From Pseudacidobacterium ailaaui (lineage in GTDB: Bacteria; Acidobacteriota; Terriglobia; Terriglobales; Acidobacteriaceae), in assembly GCF_000688455.1 (NCBI RefSeq), contig NZ_JIAL01000001.1, forward strand, positions 3,503,001-3,567,000: a stretch of 64,000 nt of DNA. Reading direction: 5' to 3'. The stretch's first letter is position 1. Each line of letters starts with the position of its first letter. A model generated the notes under the pieces. The model made no database searches, was not told the origin of the DNA, and saw only the letters and a list, made by a program, of their open reading frames with translations. Positions 53,301 to 61,255 of this stretch are shown piece after piece. Both the position numbers and the translations under genes were made by a program.

Positions 53301-54405
53301 TGATGGTCTGCGCTCCATCGAAGCTCAGCCGATAATCAAAGGGTTCAATGTTTACGCCAAGCCACGCAATGTTCTGGTTGTGCCCAACCAGACCAAGATC
53401 ACGGCGCAAATCTTCATACCTGTATTGCTGGTGCCGCAGAGCCTGCCGCATGACTCTCGATGCCTGCGTGAGCAGGTCGCCAAAGGTCATCTCAGCATTA
53501 AAATGGAGCCGCAGCGGTACAATATTGGCAGCCACCGCGATGGACGACCGCAGTGCAGGTAAAAGCCGTCCAGAAACTGGCATCCGGAAAACCAGATCCT
53601 CTGCACCCGTAAAGCGGTGGTAGTATGCCGCTACCAGACTGGTCCAGACCTGGGGCAGGCTGGCACCCCCCAGTTTTCCTATACCGGCCAGACTCCGCAC
53701 TACTTCTGCAGAAAGATACCCTGTGCTGCGGAGCAGACTACCACTCAACTGATGATGGCCGGATTTGCGCGATAGAGTGACAGGATCAGGCATTCCGTCC
53801 AATTGCCGTAGCCAGTATTCCCGGTCCCGCTGAAAACGCTCCGAGGCGCGATACCCAGCCTCAGCCTCTAGCATTGCCTGTACTGTGCAAAATTGGTTCG
53901 GAGCAGGTTCATGTCCCCTGGCATATGCTGTATAGACTTCGGCCAGCCTTCGGGCCACCAGGCCTCCACCATAACCGTCATTCACAATATGGTGAGCACG
54001 GTGATACCAGAAATAGCGGCCTTCTCCTGCTTTCAGCAAGGCAGATACCCAGAGCGGATCTCTTGCCAGATCCAGCGGGCGGCACAACTCCTCCATCATC
54101 CACTCATGGATAGCAGCCTGCGGGTCCGGCCTAAGACTCATGTCGAGATAAGGAAATTCGCCTTCATACGCGGCCCGCACAATCTGCCTGGGCTTGCCGT
54201 CTTCCTCCACAATGCAAACCCGAAGCTGTTCAGCCTCACTGGCAACACGATGCAGGGCTTTTCTGAAGATCACCGGATCGATGGCACCACAGATTTCGAT
54301 TGCCTCGGCAATGTTCATCAGGGCGCCTAGAGCAATCTTTTGACTGAACCATAACCCCCGCTGTGCAACGGTCAACGGAAAAGAACTTTGGCTGCACTCT
54401 TTCAT
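50377..54405 (-). CDS. Single-module non-ribosomal peptide synthetase (C-A-T-TE), glycine-type A domain
   Basis: The 1342-aa enzyme has a condensation domain (~1-440; HHIVNDG at 138-144), adenylation (~455-945; LYTSGSTGRPKG, FYGPTETTIWS, NGKLDRKALP), carrier (Ser993 in LGGDSL) and thioesterase (~1055-1342; GRSMGG with Ser1126). By position the ten-residue specificity code is DILQLGFIWK, one change from the classic glycine code. The C domain resembles EntF/DhbF-type domains that take an acyl or aryl group from a separate carrier. ATG 54405 has GGAGG five bases upstream. The likely product is an N-acyl-glycine released or transferred by the TE. No MbtH gene or acyl-loading gene is adjacent. Confidence 0.92.
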   Translation of the reverse strand: MKECSQSSFPLTVAQRGLWFSQKIALGALMNIAEAIEICGAIDPVIFRKALHRVASEAEQLRVCIVEEDGKPRQIVRAAYEGEFPYLDMSLRPDPQAAIHEWMMEELCRPLDLARDPLWVSALLKAGEGRYFWYHRAHHIVNDGYGGGLVARRLAEVYTAYARGHEPAPNQFCTVQAMLEAEAGYRASERFQRDREYWLRQLDGMPDPVTLSRKSGHHQLSGSLLRSTGYLSAEVVRSLAGIGKLGGASLPQVWTSLVAAYYHRFTGAEDLVFRMPVSGRLLPALRSSIAVAANIVPLRLHFNAEMTFGDLLTQASRVMRQALRHQQYRYEDLRRDLGLVGHNQNIAWLGVNIEPFDYRLSFDGAQTITHNLSNSGAEDLTVFVYDRGTGADVRFDFDANPLLYSQAELDEHKRRWTRLTEQVLEHPAIPLRQLDILGEEERRTLMVSWNSTRKSWSYASVPAQVAQWARLTPDAPAAEHGGRQLSYRQLHERSVRCALGLMAAGVKPGDIVAVALPRSEQLLITLLGIMRAGAAYLPLDLDGPEERASLVIEDASPAALIAEATMQERFSGDFIRLDPDSLQAGVQGQDSGPDYSSPDGVVYVLYTSGSTGRPKGVEVTHRNLANFLEGMREQLAPKADDRFLALTTIIFDIAGLELYLPLTIGACVVIADGEALRNPPLLARLIESSGVTHVQATPSVWRILMASTATKLDGVHVLVGGEALTAELAARLKSMAACVTQFYGPTETTIWSTAYQIEKVGDDPPPIGRPILNTQLYVLDQAQQLVPVGAIGELYIGGEGVAKGYRNRPELTELRFLPDPFSPCGSRMYRTGDLVRWNEQGFLEFIGRADNQVKIHGHRVELGEIENVFLLHETIAEAAVTAQRHDDGSISLNAYLVPVHGASVDLRSIRWFLASRLPNHMVPDSFTILKAMPLTPNGKLDRKALPVPKRESSGIHVEPVTQTEKKLARIWREILNLERVGLHDNFFDLGGDSLSAAEFIAHFPAYFEMELPMGSLFEAPTIASLAALIERLRHEDSDLFGEVLTLRKGNPARHRALFCIHPMAGVSIGFSNLLRHLDDGIPVYGLQSRGLLGGPLPATIEETAADYLQQIRRIQPRGPYRLLGRSMGGLIAHALAVQMEEQRLEVEMLGMIDTFLFHPEGFSPALTETEEVRAALSFLDIQFKEAKPQRTLQELGEFLLHPENAHLVPANHQGMMKIVQAMMKNKPEFLNHLTAVMLNNLKMARNYRPARVSTDLLYFHATKTTGNVSVIHRSPSAWRPFVKGKIEVHSLHCHHEEVLDPGPAAMIGAVLQQQLCGPGVHRLAQVPAALLEETGESTAAYA

Positions 54406-54937
54406 CCGATCCTCCACCATGAACAACACCGCTCTGCTGCACCAATCGAGTGGTCCGGTCAACCTGCCTTCTTTTGTCAGGGACACGGCCATGATTTGCC
54501 AGACCTGACATCGAAAATGAAGGCCGAACTTCCGGCCCAGGGATGACTGAATTTGGTTCTGCCACAGAACCTGCAATCAGGAGGTCTTAAGATCCGCGCA
54601 ATCCTGTTACTCGGCGGGCGGATCAGCGCTGCTCAAGCTCCCGCGCAACTCCTCTGAAGCTTTAAAAAAGCACCTCAACGGGAACAACAAATGACACCTG
54701 CGTACAACGCGATCCGAGAGAACGGGGCCTTGCCAAGGCAAGTCAAGGGCATAGGTAATATAAATTTATGGTTATTTTAGTAATTTAATACTTCTTTTTA
54801 GTAACAGTCTAAAAGTTACCATAGGGTGAGCTGCGCGACAAATAAAATTTTGACTTTTCTCAGAACGAGGTCCAGACAAGGAGAATTGCGCAGATCGGTG
54901 GGCTTGAAAAAGAAACGAAGAACATCGTCAAAAAACA
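54406..54937. other. Upstream region of the NRPS operon
   Basis: No gene is supported in these ~530 bases. The stretch 54757-54860 is strikingly AT-rich compared with its surroundings and probably holds the operon promoter. Two dyads stand out: GTAAC-N9-GTTAC (54801-54819) and CTTGCC-aa-GGCAAG (54729-54742). The long leader (about 350 bases from the AT-rich block to the start codon) leaves room for post-transcriptional control. Confidence 0.45.
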
Positions 54938-54989
54938 GAAGCGCCTCACCCCCTGTCGCACTTAACCACAAGGACCGGTGAGACGCTTC
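54938..54989 (-). terminator. Terminator of the Oar-like receptor gene
   Basis: GAAGCGCCTCACC (54938-54950) pairs with GGTGAGACGCTTC (54977-54989): 13 positions with one mismatch and a 26-base loop. On the minus strand the stem is followed by TGTTTTTTG, so it ends the receptor transcript 22 bases after its stop. Confidence 0.75.
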
Positions 54990-55010
54990 CGGATCTGCTT
55001 ACAGCTGGTT

Positions 55011-58000
55011 TCAGAAAACGAATCGGGCACCGAGTTGCAGCACTCGGGGTGAATTGATCTGGCTGGTGGAAGTCCCAAAAGACTGGGAAGTGGGGCTGAC
55101 ATTCGGGCTGTTGAACTGAGGGTGGTTCATCGCATTATATGCCTCCACCCGAAGCTGCAGCATCGTCCGCTCGGTAAAGCTGAAGTTTTTTAACACAGAG
55201 CAGTCCAAATTATTGGAGGGGTCCGAACGAAGAGCATAGAGGGGGAATGTCCGGTAATTGTATTGGTTTGGCTGTATCTGGTTCCCGTTGGAGTCTTTCG
55301 TTCTTGTATCAAATACGGTGGTATTAAAGGCATGCTGATAATCATGTGGCGTATTGTGAAAGTCATGCCAGTTGCCATTATAGATAACATTTCCCCAGCT
55401 CAGGGCCGTGCCTGATTCCCACATGTAGATGCCGGCAACCTGCCATCCTCCAATGACTGCATCCGTCAGATGGCCCGCATCTCTGCCAATGGCCTTACCC
55501 CGTCCAAAGGGAAGATCATATGTTACGGTCACGGCCAGATGCTGCGGAAAATCCGACGCATTGGTTCCATACCAAAGCGGTCCTCCAGCATTCAGGGGAC
55601 TCGCCGCAGCCAGCAACCGGGAATATTCATAATTGATGTTGGCCGCAAGCCCTGAGGAAAGCCGCTTCGTGATGCGCGCCACCAGCATGTTCATATTGGA
55701 TGAAGCAGCAGGAACCAGTTGTTCATTTACGCTGGAGTACTCCGGAAAACGGCTAAAAAGACTGCTGAGCGTAATGGTTTTTCCTGTACCAATGCCGCTA
55801 CCCTGGATAAGTCCATAAAAAGGATTGGCCACGGCAGAACCATAAGTTTTGGTGACAACCGGATCGTAATAGGCCGAGCGGCTGAGGAGACCGACCGGAA
55901 AATAATCTAATGGTGCTGTATAGGACATATGCACTTGATGATTGCCAATGTAGCCGACCTGAACCATCGTGTTGTGTCCAAGATCGTGCTGAATATCAAA
56001 GCTCCAGCGGATACTATAAGCCGCCTTCGGCCTTGGATTGGTGAAAGTAATGGATTGTCCGAGATAGGTGTTGATTCCTTGGCTGCTACCAAACGGTTGG
56101 CGCAAAGGATTGGAAGAAGCAGGAAATGGATCCGATAGGGTGGCTGCGGGGGTCAGCATATTGTTATTACTGGCAATGAGTGTATTTGCAATGCTGTATC
56201 CGTATGCCTGTGGCGTGTAATAGTCGTTGAATGGGTTGTAATACAGCCCCATACCACCTCGAAAGACGGTCTTGCCATGCAGCGCATCCGGAGCATAGGC
56301 CAATCCGATGCGGGGACTCACATAAAGCGATTGTGTCGAGTAGTTGCTGCGGTTGCCAGAAGATGCATAGAGCAAGCCACCCGTCGGAGAAAAGCTTGCT
56401 GGCGCGGCCGGGTATTTTGAGGCTTCCGCGGCAAAGGCCGCCTCTGCCGCAGCCGTAGCGCTGTTCACAGCATTTGGATCAAAGCCAATCACTGCCTTGT
56501 TATGACTTTCAGTAATGGGAGTTTCATGCTCCAGCCGCAGACCCAAGTCCAGTGAAAGCTCGTGTGTCAGCTTCCAGTGGTCCTGCAAAAACCCTGCAAA
56601 GTACCAGTTGTTGTATAGGAAGGAGTCGTTAATGTCATACTCTCCACTCATAGGCAGCCCTAACAGGAATTCAGCCAGAGAGTCGCCAAATGGCGCTGCC
56701 GCCTTGTTTGTGCCTGCCGTCACCCAGTTCCCCGCAGCATTTGTGAAAGAAAAGGTGCCGGCAGAATAGCCCGGATTCTGGGTGCCAAGTTTGTTCAACC
56801 GGAAATCCATTCCCGTCTTCAGCGTGTGCCGGTCCCAGTCTTTGGTCAGATTTGTAAAAAGCTGATAGGTAACAAATTTTTCGATGCTTCCTGGCTGTGT
56901 GCTGAGGCTGGGAATGCTTGCTCCATCGCTGAATGAAATGCGTGGCATCGCAGGGAACCTTGAGTTTGAAGCCATATAAGAGGGATAGCCTAGAGCAGAA
57001 GCATTCAATCCCTGACTGGGGATTGCGCTCTGCTGGAGGGTCCGGGAGAAGCCCAGCCGCGTGTCCAGAAAAAGTTTGGGAGTAAAAACATAGACATTGT
57101 CCAGCATCCCTCCCCAGATGTTGGTAATGCTGGTCGATCCCTCGGCAATGTTCGGAAAGACTCCCGTCTGCGTCTGATTGTTATTGCTGCGATGGAGCTC
57201 GAAAGTGAGCTTGTCCGCCTGGCTTACGTTGTAGTCCAGTCGGCCCTCGCTGGAACGGTAATCGAAAATGGTGGGAGTATTGGCAAGAAAGTTGTTCTCC
57301 CCATCCGGCTTTGTTGTAGGGCCGCTATAGTTAGGCAGCGGGATATACTTCACATATGCTTGGGCGACAGGGTTAATGGTTAGTCCCGCATTGGCAAAAA
57401 CATTTCCCGGAATCGGCTGCCGACTCACATTCCCGCCCGACATGGTGGCATTGTACGGGTTGTAAAGTTGATAGCTGCTGTTCACTCCCAGTAAGGCCGA
57501 AAAATCCCCGGAACGCTCAGCATCAGTGGGTACCGATGCGATGGTTGTACCGGGCGCTTTTGTACTGAATCCCTCGTAAGCATAGAAAAAGAACAACCGG
57601 TTACGCCCATTAAAAACCTTGGGAATCCATACAGGACCGCCCACCGCTGCTCCAAACTGATTTTGATGTGTCGATTGGGTGGTTGTACTAAAGAATGGCT
57701 GCGCCGCCAGCGCCGATGTTTCATAGAACTCCAGCAAAGACCCGTGAAACTGGTTTGTTCCGCCTTTCGTGGTGATGTCTACCGTCCCTCCGGACGTATC
57801 TCCCAGAGATGCGTCCGAGGAGAAAACATCCACACGGACCTGATCTACCGCATCCAGCATCGGACTGAAAGCAGAGACACGTCCGCTGTCTTCCATATTG
57901 GGAGTACCGTTCAATTCAATCTCATTACTTTGAGAGTTTCCGCCGCCCAGCGAAAAATCACTGGCGCCTGAATTGTCAAAGGGGCGGACCTGAGACGTCG

Positions 58001-58505
58001 CATGCTTGAGCTTGGGAACCACAGCATATTCATCACGCGCAAAACCCAGCGCCGAGCGGCCGTTGCTAGGCAGGTCCTCGATTTCCTTTGTCGTCAGGAC
58101 CTGTCCGGCATCAGCGGAGGCCGTATCCAACAACGGTGATTGCGCGGCAACCGTGACTGTCTGCGACGTGCTGCCTACTGTCAAGGCAACATTCACTGTG
58201 ACCTTGGCCCCCGTGTCCAGTTGCAGACCTACCCGTTCATACTTTTCAAAGCCGGATGCCACTACTGTGAGGTTGTAAGGACCTGGCGCAAGAAAGGGAA
58301 CATAGTAGTCGCCTGAAGTACCAGAGCGCACCACGGTAGCGGCCGCCGTGGCTGTGTTGGTAATGGTAATGACAGCATCCGGTACCACGGCGCCTGAAGG
58401 ATCGCTTACCCTCCCGGTTAATGTGGCCCGGAACTCCTGTGCGGCGGCAACGCTAACAAACATCGCTGCCGCTAAAACTCCAAAAAGAAATTTTATGAAG
58501 CGCAT
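55011..58505 (-). CDS. Oar-like TonB-dependent receptor with carboxypeptidase-regulatory-like domain
   Basis: The 1164-aa outer-membrane protein has a signal peptide (MRFIKFLFGVLAAAMFVSVAAAQE) and a carboxypeptidase-regulatory-like Ig domain at about 25-115 (TLTGRVSDPSGAVVPDAVITITNT). A plug follows (about 125-250, ending GGTVDITTKGGTNQFHG), then a large barrel ending RVLQLGARFVF with the terminal Phe required for outer-membrane assembly. This architecture is expanded in Acidobacteriota and is linked to uptake of glycans or large organics. GGGGAGG precedes the ATG. It is divergent from the symporter-aldolase pair, which may act on the same nutrient. The substrate is unknown. Confidence 0.93.
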   Translation of the reverse strand: MRFIKFLFGVLAAAMFVSVAAAQEFRATLTGRVSDPSGAVVPDAVITITNTATAAATVVRSGTSGDYYVPFLAPGPYNLTVVASGFEKYERVGLQLDTGAKVTVNVALTVGSTSQTVTVAAQSPLLDTASADAGQVLTTKEIEDLPSNGRSALGFARDEYAVVPKLKHATSQVRPFDNSGASDFSLGGGNSQSNEIELNGTPNMEDSGRVSAFSPMLDAVDQVRVDVFSSDASLGDTSGGTVDITTKGGTNQFHGSLLEFYETSALAAQPFFSTTTQSTHQNQFGAAVGGPVWIPKVFNGRNRLFFFYAYEGFSTKAPGTTIASVPTDAERSGDFSALLGVNSSYQLYNPYNATMSGGNVSRQPIPGNVFANAGLTINPVAQAYVKYIPLPNYSGPTTKPDGENNFLANTPTIFDYRSSEGRLDYNVSQADKLTFELHRSNNNQTQTGVFPNIAEGSTSITNIWGGMLDNVYVFTPKLFLDTRLGFSRTLQQSAIPSQGLNASALGYPSYMASNSRFPAMPRISFSDGASIPSLSTQPGSIEKFVTYQLFTNLTKDWDRHTLKTGMDFRLNKLGTQNPGYSAGTFSFTNAAGNWVTAGTNKAAAPFGDSLAEFLLGLPMSGEYDINDSFLYNNWYFAGFLQDHWKLTHELSLDLGLRLEHETPITESHNKAVIGFDPNAVNSATAAAEAAFAAEASKYPAAPASFSPTGGLLYASSGNRSNYSTQSLYVSPRIGLAYAPDALHGKTVFRGGMGLYYNPFNDYYTPQAYGYSIANTLIASNNNMLTPAATLSDPFPASSNPLRQPFGSSQGINTYLGQSITFTNPRPKAAYSIRWSFDIQHDLGHNTMVQVGYIGNHQVHMSYTAPLDYFPVGLLSRSAYYDPVVTKTYGSAVANPFYGLIQGSGIGTGKTITLSSLFSRFPEYSSVNEQLVPAASSNMNMLVARITKRLSSGLAANINYEYSRLLAAASPLNAGGPLWYGTNASDFPQHLAVTVTYDLPFGRGKAIGRDAGHLTDAVIGGWQVAGIYMWESGTALSWGNVIYNGNWHDFHNTPHDYQHAFNTTVFDTRTKDSNGNQIQPNQYNYRTFPLYALRSDPSNNLDCSVLKNFSFTERTMLQLRVEAYNAMNHPQFNSPNVSPTSQSFGTSTSQINSPRVLQLGARFVF

Positions 58506-58574
58506 GGCCCTCCCCTAAAATGAAACGCCATTACACTTCATCAAAAATGAAATTGTCAATATATTTCTGAAAAT

Positions 58575-58603
58575 ACTTTCTATTTACATATATAAATGAA
58601 AGT
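58575..58603. promoter_or_regulatory. Candidate operator between receptor and symporter
   Basis: ACTTTC-t-ATTTA-catata-TAAAT-GAAAGT is an 11-bp-arm dyad with one bulged base in an AT-rich region between the two divergent units. Its central placement fits shared control of the receptor and the symporter-aldolase operon. Confidence 0.4.
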
Positions 58604-58667
58604 TGTTTGTAAAAATGAGGATCAATCCTATACTCTTCAAAAAGTAAGATGAAAAGCAGGCATCCAT

Positions 58668-58763
58668 ATGCATCGATCCTCTGGCCCAAATGCTTTGCTG
58701 GGGAACTTGCTTCGGCTTAAGTCTAAGCAGACATTGGCACTTGCGGAGAAAACCATCTCGTGA
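58668..58763 (+). CDS. Possible 31-residue leader peptide before the symporter gene
   Basis: An ATG with AGCAGG seven bases upstream opens a frame encoding MHRSSGPNALLGNLLRLKSK and a further eleven residues. Its TGA overlaps the symporter GTG as GTGA. The symporter's own GTG has only GCGGAGA about 11 bases away, so coupled translation from this short frame would make sense. No homology was recognised, and chance cannot be excluded. Confidence 0.25.
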   Translation: MHRSSGPNALLGNLLRLKSKQTLALAEKTIS

Positions 58764-60346
58764 TCTGGCTGCGCATTCTGAATCCGGCCATCCTTGCCAT
58801 CTACGTGGCCGCCCTTTTTGCTTTGGGGCTGCGCTTTTTTCGCCGTCAACGCACTACGGACCGCTATTTCATGGCTGGTCGTAACGTTCCCGGATGGTTG
58901 ATGGGCATTTCCCTGCTGGCAACGATCATCACCAGCGTCACTTTCATCGCGTATCCTGGAGCGGCCTATGAAGGAAACTGGGCGCTTCTCACGCCCGGCA
59001 TGATGATTCTGGCCCTTCCTGCCACTCTCGGCTTGATTGTTGTTCCTTTTTTCCGACATCTCGTGGGCATGTCCGCATTTGAATATTTCGGAATGCGCTT
59101 CGGACCAGGAGTCCGGATGTACTGTGCTGCTACATTTGCCATTGGACATTTATGCAAGATAGCGTTTGTTCTCTATTTGTTGGCACTCACCGTCAACAGC
59201 ATGACTGGCTGGAGCAGTCTCCTGATGCTAGCAATCACAGCCATGGTCGGAATACTGTACGCATTCATCGGAGGCTTCGAAGCGATTTTATGGGCCGATG
59301 TGATCCAGGGGGTGCTGCTCTGGATAGGCGTACTACTGGCGATTGGATTCCTTCTCTATCAGACCCCTGCTCGTTTTTCTGCGGTCTTTCAGGCTGCATG
59401 GCAGGCGCATAAATTCAGCCTAGGTTCTACAGCAATTGATTTTCGACAGCCTACTGTCGTCGTCTTGTTGATTTACGGGTCTTTCTTTTATCTCCAGAAG
59501 TACACCGCTGACCAGACCGTCGTGCAGCGGTATCTGGCAGCGCGCAGCGACCGCCAGGCGCTCCGCGGAATTCTGCTGGGTGCGCTCCTCTGTATTCCGG
59601 TCTGGGTACTATTTATGCTGGCGGGGACCCTGCTCTGGGGCTATTACCACTTCAGCCGTGAACCACTTCCTCCTTTCATCGCGCGGAGCGACCAGGTCTT
59701 TCCCTACTTTCTTTCCTTTCACCTTCCTCCGGGAGCGGGTGGGCTTTTTCTGGCCGCGCTGTTCGGCGCAGGGATGGCCATGCTCTCATCGGACCTGAAT
59801 TGTCTCGCAGCAGTACTGGTGCGGGACTTTTACCAGCACTGGAGGCCGGCGGCCACCGACCGGCAAAGCCTGCGAATGGGCCGATGGCTGGTACTGGCAA
59901 ATGGCATCCTCGCCTTAGCCGGAGCATGGACTCTGGGCCATACTCACGGCACGATCCTCGCGCTCTATTACGCTGCAACGTCCATTGTTGCAGGTGGACT
60001 CGCCGGCCTGTTTTTACTTGCATTTCTTAGTCGGCGTGCGACCCGGCACGCCGCCTGGATGGCCATCGGCTCTAATTTGGCTTTTACCTTCTGGGCCACG
60101 CTGACCTCGGGAAAACATCCTCTGATTTCCTGCCGGATTTCTTTCTTCTGGCATGAATACATGATTGGAGCTGTCGGTCAGCTGCTTGTTGTGGCCATCG
60201 GATGGATCGCCAGCAGGTGGATGAAGGTTCCTAAAGATGGGCCCATGACGCTGTGGAAGTGGCTGCGATCCAGCAGACAACCCCATCCACCGCAAGCTCC
60301 TCTCCATCCGCATCTTTTTCAAACTCACGAATTGGAGAAACTATGA
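58760..60346 (+). CDS. Sodium:solute symporter (SSS) family transporter
   Basis: The 528-aa inner-membrane symporter has about 13 hydrophobic helices and SSS signatures. These include RRQRTTDRYFMAGRNVPGWLMGISLLATIITSVTFIAYPGAAYEGNW, YAFIGGFEAILWADVIQGVLLW and ADQTVVQRYLAARSDRQALRG with LFLAALFGAGMAMLSSDLNCLAAVLV. Substrates of this group are sugars, sugar acids or sialic acids. The GTG start overlaps a short upstream frame. The stop overlaps the aldolase ATG (ATGA), so transporter and enzyme are co-made and probably share a substrate pathway. Confidence 0.92.
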   Translation: MIWLRILNPAILAIYVAALFALGLRFFRRQRTTDRYFMAGRNVPGWLMGISLLATIITSVTFIAYPGAAYEGNWALLTPGMMILALPATLGLIVVPFFRHLVGMSAFEYFGMRFGPGVRMYCAATFAIGHLCKIAFVLYLLALTVNSMTGWSSLLMLAITAMVGILYAFIGGFEAILWADVIQGVLLWIGVLLAIGFLLYQTPARFSAVFQAAWQAHKFSLGSTAIDFRQPTVVVLLIYGSFFYLQKYTADQTVVQRYLAARSDRQALRGILLGALLCIPVWVLFMLAGTLLWGYYHFSREPLPPFIARSDQVFPYFLSFHLPPGAGGLFLAALFGAGMAMLSSDLNCLAAVLVRDFYQHWRPAATDRQSLRMGRWLVLANGILALAGAWTLGHTHGTILALYYAATSIVAGGLAGLFLLAFLSRRATRHAAWMAIGSNLAFTFWATLTSGKHPLISCRISFFWHEYMIGAVGQLLVVAIGWIASRWMKVPKDGPMTLWKWLRSSRQPHPPQAPLHPHLFQTHELEKL

Positions 60347-61134
60347 ACCGCTTCCATCAGGCTCTTGAACACAGACGGCGGCCGCTCCTGGGTGCATCGA
60401 TCTACTTTTACAATCCATTTTTCCTCGAAATTGTCGCGGAGATGGGTTTCGATGTTCTTTGGATCGAGATGGAACATGCCTTTATCACTTTTGCTGAGGC
60501 TGCTGATCTCTGCCGGATGGCGCAGGGGCGCAATCTTCTGACGATGATCCGTGTGCCGGATGCGCGCCGTGAAAGCGTGTTAAAGGCTGCCGAATGCGGA
60601 CCGGACATGATTGACTTGCCGATGGTGGACTCTCCGCAACAGGTAAAGGAACTACTCAGTTATGCAAAATTCCCTCCATTGGGACACCGGGGATTCTTCA
60701 GCGTCTCCCGCTCCCTGAATTACGGTCTTGTGGAAAATCTGAGCCAGGCGCAACAGAGGCTCAATGATGAACTCTCCCTCCTGGTCCAGGTGGAAACCGC
60801 AGAAGCCCTCGACCGCCTTGACGAGCTTTGCTCGATAGACGGCGTAGACATTTTTATCGGTCCGGCAGACCTTTCCGCAAGTCTCGGATTCCCCGGGGAG
60901 ACGACACATCCGAAGCTGCTCGAAGCAGGCCATCACATTACCCGAACAGCGAAAAAATACGGACGTCGCGTGGCGACGGCCGTAAATCACCGGGAAGCCT
61001 CTGCATGGATACAGATGGGTGTGGACCTTGTTTTCTGCGCCAACGACGTCGTGTGCCTGCGCAATGGAGCAGCTGCCGTCATGCGGGAAACATCAGAGAT
61101 GAGAACCAATATCGAAGTCGCCAAGGTCTCCTGA
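60343..61134 (+). CDS. HpcH/HpaI-family class II aldolase
   Basis: These metal-dependent aldolases cleave 4-hydroxy-2-oxo acids to pyruvate plus an aldehyde. The ~263-aa product shows the family core FDVLWIEMEHAFITFAEA (acid/base His), TMIRVPDARRESVLKAAECGPDMIDLPMVDS and PLGHRGFF. The metal ligands are Glu in LLVQVETAEA and Asp in FIGPADLSASLG. ATG 60343 was chosen for its ATGA overlap with the symporter stop; the frame opens further upstream only inside that gene. With the symporter it suggests catabolism of an imported hydroxy-keto or sugar acid; the actual substrate is unknown. Confidence 0.9.
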   Translation: MNRFHQALEHRRRPLLGASIYFYNPFFLEIVAEMGFDVLWIEMEHAFITFAEAADLCRMAQGRNLLTMIRVPDARRESVLKAAECGPDMIDLPMVDSPQQVKELLSYAKFPPLGHRGFFSVSRSLNYGLVENLSQAQQRLNDELSLLVQVETAEALDRLDELCSIDGVDIFIGPADLSASLGFPGETTHPKLLEAGHHITRTAKKYGRRVATAVNHREASAWIQMGVDLVFCANDVVCLRNGAAAVMRETSEMRTNIEVAKVS

Positions 61135-61255
61135 TGGCTTGCGGAGCCGGGTAGGCAATTTCGTCCTCAGTTTTCCTCAGCTTTCTGCCCCAAGCCACAG
61201 AATTTTTTGCTCAGACGCATGCAACCAGCAGAAAAAATTCTTACACTTCAGAGTG

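Noticed and set aside
58506-58660. AT-rich stretch as an attachment site or origin
   Set aside because: No integrase, direct-repeat att pair or DnaA-box cluster accompanies it; it fits a divergent promoter region.
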